A stretch of DNA of 64,000 nt from Hyphomicrobiaceae bacterium (lineage in GTDB: Bacteria; Pseudomonadota; Alphaproteobacteria; Rhizobiales; Hyphomicrobiaceae), in NCBI GenBank assembly GCA_021775735.1, contig JAJFHG010000075.1, positions 1 to 64,000 of the forward strand, written 5' to 3'. Position 1 is the stretch's first letter. The number at the start of each line of letters is the position of its first letter. The position numbers were made by a program, and so were the translations under genes. The notes under the pieces were generated by a model. That model was not told where the DNA came from and did no database searches. It saw only the letters and a program-made list of their open reading frames with translations. This document shows positions 1 to 9,263 of the stretch, in pieces.

Positions 1-58
1 TTTGACATTTTCCCCATCGTCGGCAACAGATAAGCCATGAACTGCGGAAAACGCAGAA

Positions 59-394
59 ATGGGGAGACATCCAATCGTGACAGATCAATCCAATGCACTT
101 CTGGAGCGTGCGGAAAACGATCCAGAATTCAAAACGCTTGTTGCTGCAAGATCCCGCCTCGCCTGGATCCTAACCACCATCATGATGGTTATCTACTTTG
201 GCTTCATATTGACGATTGCGTTTGCACCTGCCCACCTTGGCAAACCGATTGGCTCCGGCGTGACCACCATTGGAATTCCCATCGGCATTTTCGTTATCCT
301 CTCCGCTTTTGTCCTCACTGGCATTTACGTTTGGCGCGCCAACTCTACGTTTGACTCCATCTCAAAACGGATTGCAGAGAGGGCCGCGCAATGA
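59..394 (+). CDS. DUF485 inner-membrane protein (YjcH-like)
   Basis: Small inner-membrane protein of the DUF485 family, which is normally encoded just before the acetate permease actP. The product has two hydrophobic segments (about residues 36-56 and 69-91) and ends with a basic/acidic tail. Its stop overlaps the actP start by four bases (ATGA), so the two are probably translationally coupled. The role in acetate uptake is inferred only from this constant pairing. The start is ambiguous: the ATG used here has a weak GGAA upstream, while an in-frame GTG at 77 is preceded by GGGGAG at 61-66 and would give a protein six residues shorter. Confidence 0.9.
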   Translation: MGRHPIVTDQSNALLERAENDPEFKTLVAARSRLAWILTTIMMVIYFGFILTIAFAPAHLGKPIGSGVTTIGIPIGIFVILSAFVLTGIYVWRANSTFDSISKRIAERAAQ

Positions 395-2076
395 AATCCA
401 AGCTAAAGGTTCTTCTCGCTGCCAGCGCGCTCGCGCTTCTGCCGGAGTTAGCGAGCGCGGCACCAGCCCTTGAGGGTGGCGAAAAACAACCCCTCAACAT
501 TCCCGCAATCGTAATGTTTCTAGCGTTCGTTGCTGCGACGCTATTCATTACCAAATGGGCAGCATCCAAAGTCCAATCTGCAGATGGGTTTTATGCAGCT
601 GGCGGTAATATCTCGGGCTGGCAAAATGGATTAGCGATTGCTGGCGACTATATGTCAGCGGCATCGTTTCTTGGCATCTCAGGCCTTGTGTTCGCATCCG
701 GCTTTGACGGTCTCATTTATTCCGTTGGTTTTCTTGTTGGCTGGCCCATTGTGCTATTCCTGGTCGCCGAGCGCTTGCGCAACCTCGGCCGCTATACGTT
801 TGCTGACGTTGCCGCCTATCGCCTTCAGCCAGGCCCCATTCGCTCGCTTTCAGCCTTGGGCACACTTACTGTCGTAGCATTTTATTTGATCGCGCAAATG
901 GTAGGTGCGGGCAAACTGATCGAGGTATTGTTTGGGCTGCCGTACCTTTATGCGGAAATTCTCATTGGCTTATTGATGATCGTTTATGTTGCGTTTGGCG
1001 GGATGGTCGCCACAACCTGGGTTCAGATCATCAAAGCCTGCTTGTTGTTGGGCGGTGCCACTGTCATGGCGCTTGCTGTTTTGGCACAGTTTAGCTTTTC
1101 GCCTGAGGCCTTATTCCAGTCAGCCACTGAGGCGCACCCCGACGGGTTATCTATTCTATCACCTGGCAAATTGGTGTCAGATCCCGTATCCGCAGTTTCG
1201 CTTGGCATGGCATTGGTGTTCGGCACTGCCGGCTTACCGCATATCTTGATGAGGTTCTTCACTGTCAAGGACGCCTCAGAAGCACGCAAGTCCGTGTTTT
1301 ATGCCACCGGCCTCATTGGCTATTTTTATGTCCTAACCTTCATCATTGGCTTTGGCGCAATCACAATGCTTATGAACGATGCCTCGTTCTTCAAGGCAGG
1401 CGCGGATGGCAGTTTTGACAAGATCAAAGATATGCTCGGCGGTACCAATATGGCGGCGATTCATTTGTCAAAGGCCGTTGGCGGATCGTTGTTCCTTGGC
1501 TTTATCTCAGCAGTAGCCTTCGCAACTATTCTCGCCGTTGTGGCCGGACTGACGCTGGCTGGCGCAAGCGCTATCTCACACGACCTGTGTGCCAGTGTGT
1601 TTGCCAAAAACATGTCGGATGCAACCGAAGTCAAAGTCTCGCGCATCTCCGCCGTCGTCATCGGCCTGATCGCGATAGTGCTTGGATATAAATTTGAGCA
1701 TCAAAACGTTGCATTTATGGTCGGACTCGCATTTGCAATTGCAGCCAGTTGCAACTTCCCGGTTTTGATATCCACCATGTTCTGGAAAGGGGCCACGTCC
1801 ATCGGCACTTTTGTTGGTGGGATGATCGGTCTTATCTCAGCGGTGACAATGGTTATCCTCAGTGAAACCGTATGGGTCAAAACACTTGGCAACGCTGAGG
1901 CTATCTTCCCCTATTCAAGCCCAGCACTATTTTCGATGCCACTGGCGTTTGTCACCATCTGGCTGGTATCCAATCTTGATCGCAGTGCGCGGGGCAATGC
2001 TGAACGAGCGCGTTACAATGCCCAGTTTGTGCGTTCGGAAACCGGCATTGGTGCATCAGGTGCATCAAATCACTAA
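391..2076 (+). CDS. actP: Cation/acetate symporter ActP
   Basis: Sodium:solute symporter family permease importing acetate and related short monocarboxylates across the inner membrane. The 561-residue protein starts with a signal-like hydrophobic stretch (residues 1-24), as ActP proteins do, followed by many membrane helices. The SSS-type segment containing [10 protein letters not shown]-like and [11 protein letters not shown] residues lies at about 60-95. Its length is normal for the family. The DUF485 gene precedes it with a four-base overlap, the standard yjcH-actP arrangement. No acetyl-CoA synthetase gene is visible in the window. Confidence in the family is high; the exact substrate range cannot be read from the sequence. 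Confidence 0.95.
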   Translation: MKSKLKVLLAASALALLPELASAAPALEGGEKQPLNIPAIVMFLAFVAATLFITKWAASKVQSADGFYAAGGNISGWQNGLAIAGDYMSAASFLGISGLVFASGFDGLIYSVGFLVGWPIVLFLVAERLRNLGRYTFADVAAYRLQPGPIRSLSALGTLTVVAFYLIAQMVGAGKLIEVLFGLPYLYAEILIGLLMIVYVAFGGMVATTWVQIIKACLLLGGATVMALAVLAQFSFSPEALFQSATEAHPDGLSILSPGKLVSDPVSAVSLGMALVFGTAGLPHILMRFFTVKDASEARKSVFYATGLIGYFYVLTFIIGFGAITMLMNDASFFKAGADGSFDKIKDMLGGTNMAAIHLSKAVGGSLFLGFISAVAFATILAVVAGLTLAGASAISHDLCASVFAKNMSDATEVKVSRISAVVIGLIAIVLGYKFEHQNVAFMVGLAFAIAASCNFPVLISTMFWKGATSIGTFVGGMIGLISAVTMVILSETVWVKTLGNAEAIFPYSSPALFSMPLAFVTIWLVSNLDRSARGNAERARYNAQFVRSETGIGASGASNH

Positions 2077-2168
2077 TTGATCACGCATATAAAAATGCGA
2101 ATGACACGACGCCAGCCATCCGCCTTCAAAATTTATATTGATGTGGACGCAAAGCGATAAGCGAAGTT

Positions 2169-2327
2169 CTACAGCTTGCCAGCTACGTCGGTGAATATGG
2201 CAGTTAGCTTTGGCTCAAGCACGACCAGCGCAGGAATGATTGCAACACCAATTCCAACAGCAATGAAGGCATATTCAATGGCCGTCGCACCGCTATCATC
2301 ATCTAAGAATGATTTTATACTTCGCAT
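2169..2327 (-). CDS. Flp/PilA-type pilin, class IVb
   Basis: Flp-family major pilin of 52 residues, the subunit of Tad/Cpa adhesive pili. A short charged leader with DDDSGATAIEYAFIA resembles the Flp motif, in which a prepilin peptidase cuts just before the conserved hydrophobic stretch with Glu-Tyr. The rest is one hydrophobic helix and a short tail. I chose the ATG at 2327 because AAGGTAGG lies upstream; a longer reading to 2426 adds 33 residues unlike any pilin leader. The other pilus genes in this window sit near 39-45 kb, so the pilin is separate from them. A possible half-matching CtrA-like element (TTAA-N7-TAAA) lies upstream at 2401-2415. Confidence 0.88.
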   Translation of the reverse strand: MRSIKSFLDDDSGATAIEYAFIAVGIGVAIIPALVVLEPKLTAIFTDVAGKL

Positions 2328-2549
2328 AGCCACACCTACCTTGCAGATCCCATCTTTGGTGCTATTTCGCACACCCAGGTGTAGAGTACAGAGAGTGGCC
2401 TTAACGAGACGTAAAATCCGATGCAAATGAAACCGTGTTTAGTAACCAATGGCAAACAGTCCATGACCTGGATAACCACATGCTGGCGGGTCTAAATCAA
2501 CGTTTGATTGACTTTATTAATTCTCAAAGCGCAGATCTTCGCCGGTTAC

Positions 2550-2566
2550 GGCTCGCTTAGCGAGCC
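2550..2566. repeat. Perfect 7-bp hairpin downstream of pepF
   Basis: GGCTCGC, a three-base loop, then GCGAGCC, starting 17 bases after the pepF stop. There is no T-run on either side, so it is not a classical intrinsic terminator. It may stabilise the pepF 3' end. Confidence 0.5.
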
Positions 2567-2582
2567 CCTAAAACCAGCAGTT

Positions 2583-4454
2583 TCAAACAGTTTTATCCAT
2601 TTCTTCAAGTTCATCAATCATCGCTTCAATGACCCCGAGACCCTTCGACCAGAAAGCTGGGTCACGCGCATCAAGACCAAATGGTTCCAATATTTCTGAA
2701 TGATGCTTGGTGCCCCCTGCTTTCAACATTTCAAAATATTTGTCGACAAATCCAGGATGCGCTTCCTGGTAAAGCCCATAGAGTGAATTCACCAAGCAAT
2801 CGCCAAATGCGTAAGCATAGACATAGAATGGCGAGTGAATGAAATGCGGGACATAAGACCAGAACACTTCGTAACCAGGCTTTAACCCTATGGCCGGGCC
2901 TAAGCTCTCCGCCTGGATACCCATCCAGATCTCACCAATCTGGTCTGACGTGAGTTCGCCTGCCCGGCGCGCCTCATGCACGTCACGCTCAAAACAATAA
3001 AACGCAATCTGGCGGACAACAGTGTTGAGCATGTCCTCAACTTTGCCAGCAATCATGGCCTTCTTTTCTTTGGCGTCTGTCGTCTCTTTTAACAACGCTT
3101 TGAAAGTGAGCATTTCGCCAAAGACAGAGGCGGTCTCTGCCAGAGTCAACGGAGTTGGTGCCATTAACGGGCCCTGCTGACGCGCCAGCATCTGATGGAC
3201 ACCGTGCCCCAGCTCGTGGGCGAGCGTCATCACATCGCGTGGTTTGCCCTGATAGTTGAGCAATACGTATGGGTGGACCGACGGAACGGTTGAGGCAGAA
3301 AAAGCACCCTGTGCCTTGCCTTTGCGCACGGGCGCATCAATCCAACGCTTATCAAAAAATTCTTTGGCGATGGCCGACATCTCAGGTGCAAAGCCAGCAT
3401 AAGCGGTTAACACTGTGTGTTGTGCCTCCGCCCAACCAATGACCCGTTCTGGCTTATCCGGTAACGGCGCGTTGCGATCCCAATGCGCCAGTTGGTCCTG
3501 ACCAAGCCATTTCGCTTTCATGGCATAGTAGCGATGCGATAACCTTGGATAGGCAGCCCGTACGGCCTCGACCAACGCATCAACAACAGGCCCTTCAACA
3601 CGATTGGCAAGGTGGCGGCTGTCGGCAACATCCTCAAAGCCATGCCAGCGGTCATAAACCTCTTTGTCTTTGGCAAGCGTATTCGTGATCAACGTCAAAA
3701 GACGCACGTTGTCCTTAAATACCACCGACAGGGCTTGAGACGCTGCTGCGCGCCGATCCCCATCTGGACTAGTCAGCATGTTAAGGGTTGCTTCAAGTCC
3801 CATCGGCTCAGCTTCACCCTCAACCTCAAACTGAAGCGATGTCATGGTCTCATTGAATAAACGGGTCCAGGCGCCGCGCGCTGTCTGGCTCTTTTCGTGA
3901 AATAGAGTTTCAACAATTTCTTCGCGCTGGTGTGGCTTATCTTTGCGGATATCAGCAATCCACGGCTTGAAGCGGCTGACATCGGGATGGGCCAGCGCAG
4001 TTTTCAACTGTCCTTCGTCAATGTTATTGAGTTCAAGTTCAAAGAAAATCAGATCCGTTGAAATGCGATTGAGCTTTTCAGAAATATCACCGTAAAACTT
4101 GGCGCGCTCGGGGTCGGATTGATCACCCGCGTAATAGAGTCCAACGTACGATCCCAGCTTTCCGAGTTGATCTGCAAGCGCCTCATATTTCGAGATGGCA
4201 GCACCAAGATTGGCGCCATCTGACGCTGCACGCGCCAACTTACCTTGATAGTTTTCACGAATTTCTTTGGCAGTTTTTTCCGTCTGCTCAAGATCATTGG
4301 TAATGGCCGGGTCGTCTGGGCTTTTATAAAGATCACTCAAATCCCACTCCGGCAACGCACCCAGCTCCGAGGGGGTTGCAGATGCCGTCTCGGCAGGTGC
4401 CCTTACGAATTTTAAGATACGGGTAAGATTTGGCGCAGGCAAAATCGACGGCAT
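2583..4454 (-). CDS. pepF: M3 family oligoendopeptidase F
   Basis: Cytoplasmic zinc oligopeptidase of the M3B/PepF family that degrades short peptides. The zinc motif HELGH is at residues 413-417, followed about 25 residues later by the glutamate-containing helix (LAETASVFGE) that gives the third ligand. The 623-residue length fits the family. The start at 4454 is chosen because AAGGAG lies nine bases upstream; a longer in-frame reading to 4571 adds 39 residues with no ribosome site. The gene stands alone between the pilin and a divergent sigma-54 regulator. The physiological substrate is unknown. Confidence 0.94.
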   Translation of the reverse strand: MPSILPAPNLTRILKFVRAPAETASATPSELGALPEWDLSDLYKSPDDPAITNDLEQTEKTAKEIRENYQGKLARAASDGANLGAAISKYEALADQLGKLGSYVGLYYAGDQSDPERAKFYGDISEKLNRISTDLIFFELELNNIDEGQLKTALAHPDVSRFKPWIADIRKDKPHQREEIVETLFHEKSQTARGAWTRLFNETMTSLQFEVEGEAEPMGLEATLNMLTSPDGDRRAAASQALSVVFKDNVRLLTLITNTLAKDKEVYDRWHGFEDVADSRHLANRVEGPVVDALVEAVRAAYPRLSHRYYAMKAKWLGQDQLAHWDRNAPLPDKPERVIGWAEAQHTVLTAYAGFAPEMSAIAKEFFDKRWIDAPVRKGKAQGAFSASTVPSVHPYVLLNYQGKPRDVMTLAHELGHGVHQMLARQQGPLMAPTPLTLAETASVFGEMLTFKALLKETTDAKEKKAMIAGKVEDMLNTVVRQIAFYCFERDVHEARRAGELTSDQIGEIWMGIQAESLGPAIGLKPGYEVFWSYVPHFIHSPFYVYAYAFGDCLVNSLYGLYQEAHPGFVDKYFEMLKAGGTKHHSEILEPFGLDARDPAFWSKGLGVIEAMIDELEEMDKTV

Positions 4455-4724
4455 CAAAAACGTCTCCTTAAGACTGATTTTTGGGTGATCTCTTTCCCAA
4501 CCCTTTCCAGGTGGGGTTTTGGGGCAGCTTTGGTGAATGTAATCATAACTATTCGAATTACGAGGGGGCAAAAAGGCTCAAGGTGAGAGGATCAGCAATA
4601 ACTTGTTTACCGTTGTGGGGCACACTCACGTCAATATGAGTAGTCGGTGACGAACTGTCCTCAATTGGGGCAGCTCAAGTTTTGTCACCTTGTTGTACCT
4701 GTTAGAGTTGAGTTTGAGTGCCAC

Positions 4725-6233
4725 ATGGCTAAAAGAGTACTTATCGTCGATGACGACCCCGCGCAGCGCCGTATCCTAGAAGAAGCCGTCAAGCGGTTCG
4801 GTTTTGAGACCAAGGCGGCCAACTGTGGCCAGCAGGCCCTAGACCTTCTCGACAAGGCAGACCAAAGCGGTGTTTCCCTGATCATTTTGGACCTCGTCAT
4901 GCCAGACGTCGATGGCATGGAAGTGCTTGAGCGGCTGAAATCCAAACCCGGTATCCCGCCTGTCATTGTTCAAACAGCCCATGGCTCAATTGATGCTGCC
5001 ATTCAGGCCATGCGTGCGGGCGCGACCGACTTTGTGATCAAGCCGGCAAGTCCTGAGCGTCTTGAAGTCTCTATTAATAGCGCTCTAAAAATTGAAGCAC
5101 TTGCCGGTGAAATCAAACGCATCAAGAAGAAAGTTGAAGGCACGCTGACCTTTAGTGATCTGATTGTTCGTGGCAACGCTATGGAGCGCGTCATTGACCT
5201 TGGTCGCCGTGCCGCAGGATCCACGATCCCGGTTCTCATCGAAGGCGAATCTGGTGTTGGCAAGGAATTGATTGCCCGCGCTATTCAAGGTGAAAGTGAC
5301 CGTGCTGGTAAGCCGTTTGTTACGGTCAATTGCGGTGCCATTCCTGAAAACCTGATCGAAAGTATTTTGTTCGGTCACGAAAAGGGATCATTCACGGGTG
5401 CAACCGACAAACGCATCGGCAAGTTTCAAGAAGCTGATGGTGGCACGTTGTTCCTCGATGAAGTTGGCGAACTACCACTAGACGCACAGGTAAAGCTACT
5501 GCGTGCTCTGCAAGAGGGTGAGATTGACCCGGTTGGCTCAAAGAAATCCGTAAAGGTCAATTTCCGCCTCATCTCGGCGACCAATCGCGACATGATTCAA
5601 TTGGTCAAAGACGGAAAGTTTCGTGAAGACATATATTACCGATTGAATGTCTTCCCAGTGTGGGTCCCGCCTCTAAAAGATCGCCTGGAAGATGTGCCGG
5701 AACTCGCGCGCCACTTCATCACACGCTTTGCCGCCGAAGAAGGTAAGCGCGTCAACGGCCTTACAGACGACGCCACAAAGCTTTTGATGTCGTACAGCTG
5801 GCCAGGCAACGTTCGCCAGTTAGAAAACGCTGTCTTCCGTGCTGTGGTTTTGACCGATAGCGCCGATCTGGGCGTCAGTGAGTTCCCTCAAATCGCAGCT
5901 CACGTTGATGGCTTTGAAGCACGCGTTCCTGCAGCTCCTGCTGCGCTATCAACCGAACCCTCATTTGATGGCCCCGCATTGTTGGGTGCTGAAAAAGCAG
6001 TGCCACAAACCATCGAAGTGCGCTCAGACGAAAAAACCTCTGCCCTTGGCATTCCAGCGATCAGTCCAAACGGTGACATTCGCTCGCTTGAAGATATTGA
6101 GGCCGACATGATCAGACTCGCGTTGGGTCGCTATCGCGGACACATGACGGAAGTGGCCAAGCGACTCAAGATTGGCCGTTCAACGCTCTACCGCAAAATG
6201 CAGGAGTACGGTCTGGAGCCCCGCGTCAACTAG
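4725..6233 (+). CDS. Sigma-54-dependent response regulator (NtrC family)
   Basis: Transcription activator with three domains. A receiver domain (residues 1-120) has phosphoacceptor Asp56 and an acidic pocket near residue 10. The AAA+ sigma-54 domain (about 150-385) has Walker A GESGVGKE at 174-181 and a GSFTGA loop at 221-226. A Fis-type helix-turn-helix occupies the last 45 residues. The loop is GSFTGA rather than the usual GAFTGA, a known natural variant. No histidine kinase gene adjoins it, so the partner is unknown. The ATG at 4725 places the start directly before the receiver domain; upstream in-frame codons encode unrelated sequence. A strong terminator follows, so it is a single-gene unit. 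Target genes cannot be inferred. Confidence 0.93.
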   Translation: MAKRVLIVDDDPAQRRILEEAVKRFGFETKAANCGQQALDLLDKADQSGVSLIILDLVMPDVDGMEVLERLKSKPGIPPVIVQTAHGSIDAAIQAMRAGATDFVIKPASPERLEVSINSALKIEALAGEIKRIKKKVEGTLTFSDLIVRGNAMERVIDLGRRAAGSTIPVLIEGESGVGKELIARAIQGESDRAGKPFVTVNCGAIPENLIESILFGHEKGSFTGATDKRIGKFQEADGGTLFLDEVGELPLDAQVKLLRALQEGEIDPVGSKKSVKVNFRLISATNRDMIQLVKDGKFREDIYYRLNVFPVWVPPLKDRLEDVPELARHFITRFAAEEGKRVNGLTDDATKLLMSYSWPGNVRQLENAVFRAVVLTDSADLGVSEFPQIAAHVDGFEARVPAAPAALSTEPSFDGPALLGAEKAVPQTIEVRSDEKTSALGIPAISPNGDIRSLEDIEADMIRLALGRYRGHMTEVAKRLKIGRSTLYRKMQEYGLEPRVN

Positions 6234-6258
6234 CCAATCGACGTGCTTTAGATCACGA

Positions 6259-6289
6259 GGGGTCTGGCTCCACCGCCAGGCCCCTTTTT
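6259..6289 (+). terminator. Intrinsic terminator after the sigma-54 regulator
   Basis: Ten-base stem (GGGGTCTGGC with GCCAGGCCCC, one G-T pair), six-base loop, then five T residues. It lies 26 bases after the stop codon. Confidence 0.9.
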
Positions 6290-6507
6290 GCGTGCTCAAT
6301 GGCGCGACGTTCAATTTTCAGAAACAAACGATGTCCCGCGTTCCAATGCTGACTCTGGTGCCAACAGAGCTTGGTCAACAAACAAACCGGCCCGAACTGG
6401 TTTTTTAGCTCACAGCCGATAGGCATTTCTGCAACATCCCTCTCTCAACCCTGTTTTCCAATAACTTCCGTAGGTTCAGGTCTGGCCAATTCCTGTTGAC
6501 TTGAATA

Positions 6508-6520
6508 GGGTCCTAGACCC
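6508..6520. promoter_or_regulatory. 13-bp palindrome upstream of the L,D-transpeptidase
   Basis: GGGTC-CTA-GACCC, 19 bases before the ATG at 6539. It could be an operator or a small leader hairpin; nothing in the sequence names a regulator. Confidence 0.35.
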
Positions 6521-6538
6521 AAATATTGGAGAGTCGAG

Positions 6539-8653
6539 ATGCGATTTTTTCCTGTCGGCGCCCTGGCGTCTGCTGTCACACTTTTATACGCCGGCACCGC
6601 GTTGAGCGAGCCTGTGACCAGCACGACCGCTGAGGCGCCCAGTGCTGTCTCAGACCGCATACCGCATCCGGTGGTCTATATAGATAGTTTAAAGACGCAA
6701 GGCAGCGGACGCATCCCGCATCCCGTCGTTTATGATACCGAGACGACCGCGCCAGACGTTAAGGTTGAGTCGCGTGTTCCTCATCCCGTTGTCTACGATA
6801 CGGCGACACCAAAGCCTGAGACCCAATCGCATGTTCCACCAACGGTCGTTTATGCTGACGATCCCCCTGTAGCGAATGACGCTGAGCCCGTGATCGCGCC
6901 GCCTAATCCAGATCTTGATACATCTGAGCCGCAAGTCGCAAAACCTGAGCCCGTTGCAGAGCCCACACACCGCATCGCCACACCCGCGCCACGAGAGCCA
7001 TCAGCGGCGGCTGGTCCAATTTCGGCTCTGATCGAAGAAAAAGCGATACGCGACCTGGGTGATGTTGAATGGGCTGGCATCGCGAAAGTCTATAGCGAGC
7101 GTTCCTATGAACCAGCGTGGATTTCTGAAACCGGCTTGACACCGCAAGGGCGCAAACTTGTTTCAACCCTCGAGAACGCTGACGATTGGGGATTAGAACC
7201 GAAGCATTTTACAACGCCTGAAATTGCAGATGCCGAAGAGGGTTCTGCATCACTTGAACCCGAAACTTGGGGTCGGCTTGAACTTGAGTTAACCGCCGCT
7301 GCTTTGCGCTATGCCAGCCATGCGCGTGGCGGACGCATTCCCAATCCAACCGAGCAATTAAGTTCGTATCTGGATCGCCAACCACAACTGAAAGATCCGG
7401 CCATTGTCCTCAGCGACCTTCTGGCCGCAGAGGATCCTTCAGCGACGCTCCACGCGCTGCATCCTCGCCATCCACAGTTTGAAAAACTGCGTCAGAAACT
7501 ATTGGCACTCCGAAACGCCAGTGATCGTCCAGAAGTGGTCCGCATTCCGCGTGGTGCACTGTTGCGCAACGGCATGAAGCACGCCCATGTCACACTTCTC
7601 CGCAAACGTTTGGAAATTGCTGAAATAGCGCCAGACGATAACACCCCATTTGACCCTGAAGTCTTTGACGATACCGTCGAAGCTGCAGTGAAAGCCTTTC
7701 AAAAAGACTATGGCATTTCGACAGACGGCCTTGTCGGCAATGGTACGCGCACAGCTTTGAATGATATCCAAGGCCCTGACCCTGAAAAATTGATCGCCAA
7801 TATGGAACAATGGCGCTGGATGCCGGACGATCTTGGCGAGACGTATATCTGGGTCAACATTCCAGAGTTCAAAGTCCGCCTGGTTCGCGATGGTGAGGTA
7901 GTGCACGAAGAGCGCATCATTGCAGGACAAACCAACAAACAAACGCCTGTATTTTCCGACGCACTGGAAACGCTGTACTTTCACCCAAGATGGAATGTTC
8001 CAGATAGCATCAAGGTCAACGAAATTTACCCAAGCCTGGCGCGAGGCGGTAGTTATGCCAGACGGCAAAATTTAAAGATTGCCTACAATGGACGTTCCAT
8101 CGACCCCTACAGCATGGACTGGAGCAATCGCGATATTCGCCGCTACCATGTGTTCCAACCACCTGGTCCAGGCAATGTGTTGGGTGTCGTGAAGTTCACC
8201 TTCCCCAACAAGCACCAAGTTTATATGCACGACACACCAACCAAGCACTTGTTTAAGAAAAGGTCGCGCACCTTTAGTCACGGTTGCATGAGGGTGCGTA
8301 ATCCGGTGCGCCTTGCTGAGCTAATTGTCGAAGCAGCCAACGGCATGTCTCGATCAGACGTGGAAAAAATCCTCAAGGGTCCAAGAAAAGAAACGCCGGT
8401 GAAGCTGGAAACTAAAGTGCCAGTGCACGTAACCTACTTAACGGCGTGGGTGGATGAAGACGGCAACGAACAAACGGGGAAAGACATTTACGGTCACGAA
8501 AAGAAAATTGAGCTAGCGTTGGCTGGACGTTTTGATCGTATCGCCGTTGGTCCTGACCATCTAGCGCCTGTGAAATTCGTGCCACGAAAACAGCAATTCT
8601 ACGGAACAACGGCTGTAGAAGACTTCTTCAAAAATCTATTTCCAGGTTTTTAA
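6539..8653 (+). CDS. L,D-transpeptidase (YcbB-like) with N-terminal PHPVVY repeats
   Basis: Periplasmic peptidoglycan cross-linking enzyme of the YkuD-fold L,D-transpeptidase family, large YcbB-like subtype, 704 residues. Order: signal peptide (1-23); a Pro/Thr/Glu-rich linker with four copies of an octapeptide R(I/V)PHPVVY at about 40-47, 58-65, 79-86 and 98-105 (the last degenerate); a YcbB-type scaffold; a peptidoglycan-binding domain near 350-420; and the catalytic domain, with SHGCMRV at 580-586 and catalytic Cys583. GGAGAG six bases before the ATG supports the start. The repeat region is unusual for the family and its purpose is unknown. A 13-bp palindrome upstream and a terminator downstream mark a single-gene unit. 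Confidence 0.93.
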   Translation: MRFFPVGALASAVTLLYAGTALSEPVTSTTAEAPSAVSDRIPHPVVYIDSLKTQGSGRIPHPVVYDTETTAPDVKVESRVPHPVVYDTATPKPETQSHVPPTVVYADDPPVANDAEPVIAPPNPDLDTSEPQVAKPEPVAEPTHRIATPAPREPSAAAGPISALIEEKAIRDLGDVEWAGIAKVYSERSYEPAWISETGLTPQGRKLVSTLENADDWGLEPKHFTTPEIADAEEGSASLEPETWGRLELELTAAALRYASHARGGRIPNPTEQLSSYLDRQPQLKDPAIVLSDLLAAEDPSATLHALHPRHPQFEKLRQKLLALRNASDRPEVVRIPRGALLRNGMKHAHVTLLRKRLEIAEIAPDDNTPFDPEVFDDTVEAAVKAFQKDYGISTDGLVGNGTRTALNDIQGPDPEKLIANMEQWRWMPDDLGETYIWVNIPEFKVRLVRDGEVVHEERIIAGQTNKQTPVFSDALETLYFHPRWNVPDSIKVNEIYPSLARGGSYARRQNLKIAYNGRSIDPYSMDWSNRDIRRYHVFQPPGPGNVLGVVKFTFPNKHQVYMHDTPTKHLFKKRSRTFSHGCMRVRNPVRLAELIVEAANGMSRSDVEKILKGPRKETPVKLETKVPVHVTYLTAWVDEDGNEQTGKDIYGHEKKIELALAGRFDRIAVGPDHLAPVKFVPRKQQFYGTTAVEDFFKNLFPGF

Positions 8654-8677
8654 AAATGCTTGGGTGCGAAAGTTTAG

Positions 8678-8706
8678 AGGGGAGGCACAAGACCTCCCCT
8701 TTTTTT
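8678..8706 (+). terminator. Intrinsic terminator after the L,D-transpeptidase
   Basis: Stem AGGGGAGG with CCTCCCCT, seven-base loop, run of T residues, 25 bases after the stop codon. Confidence 0.92.
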
Positions 8707-8731
8707 ATGTCTTCTTCCTGGTTGACGAAAT

Positions 8732-9043
8732 CTAGTTGTGTTTCTTGCGGAAGATCCGCCGGTTTTGGCGATTGAGATTGCGGTGCATCCGCACACGTTC
8801 ACCGCGGGTTACGACACCATCACTCTTAAAACGACGTTCCTGTTCTCTGAGACGCGCCTGGCCGCGCATCAATTGTCCCGTTTCCTGAAACGTTAGAGAT
8901 CCATTCTGCACACCGTCATAGATGCGCTCTGCTTGACGATGTTGGCGATTGTCAACGCCCGGTGTGGATTGCGCTGAAGCGCTGTCTATCAAGGTCGAAA
9001 AGAGAGTGGCGACAGCTGCGGTGCCTGCGAGAACTTTAAGCAT
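8732..9043 (-). CDS. Small secreted basic protein, function unknown
   Basis: 103-residue protein with a clear signal peptide (about residues 1-25, ending in ASA). The mature part is hydrophilic and arginine-rich, predicted helical, with a DGVQNGSLTFQE segment and a later SDGVVTRGERVRMHR segment. Proteins of this layout are common and uncharacterised in Hyphomicrobiales; the paired DG..(L/V)T segments look like a degenerate repeat. The ATG at 9043 has GGAG nine bases upstream and begins exactly at the signal peptide; the longer reading to 9100 does not. It lies just beyond the histidine kinase gene, on the same strand but 220 bases away. No function is assigned. Confidence 0.8.
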   Translation of the reverse strand: MLKVLAGTAAVATLFSTLIDSASAQSTPGVDNRQHRQAERIYDGVQNGSLTFQETGQLMRGQARLREQERRFKSDGVVTRGERVRMHRNLNRQNRRIFRKKHN

Positions 9044-9263
9044 AAGAAAAACTCCATCGGAGAAACGATTATTGGTTTGGGTACCAGCATCGGACGTCAT
9101 ACGCCGTTGCTATGCGGGTAGATCTATCTTGTTGCGCCTGATTGGAGTCTGAGCCCAGCTGTCAGCAAAATGTCAGTTTGGCGACACGCCGGTCCGCAAC
9201 ACTTGGAGCCTATCCTTGAAGGGCATTGCTGAATCAAAGCACCTGCCACCAATGTCTCAGATC

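Noticed and set aside
7499-8068. Long minus-strand open frame (189 codons) inside the L,D-transpeptidase gene
   Set aside because: Antisense to a clear domain-bearing gene, no ribosome site, no protein-like features.
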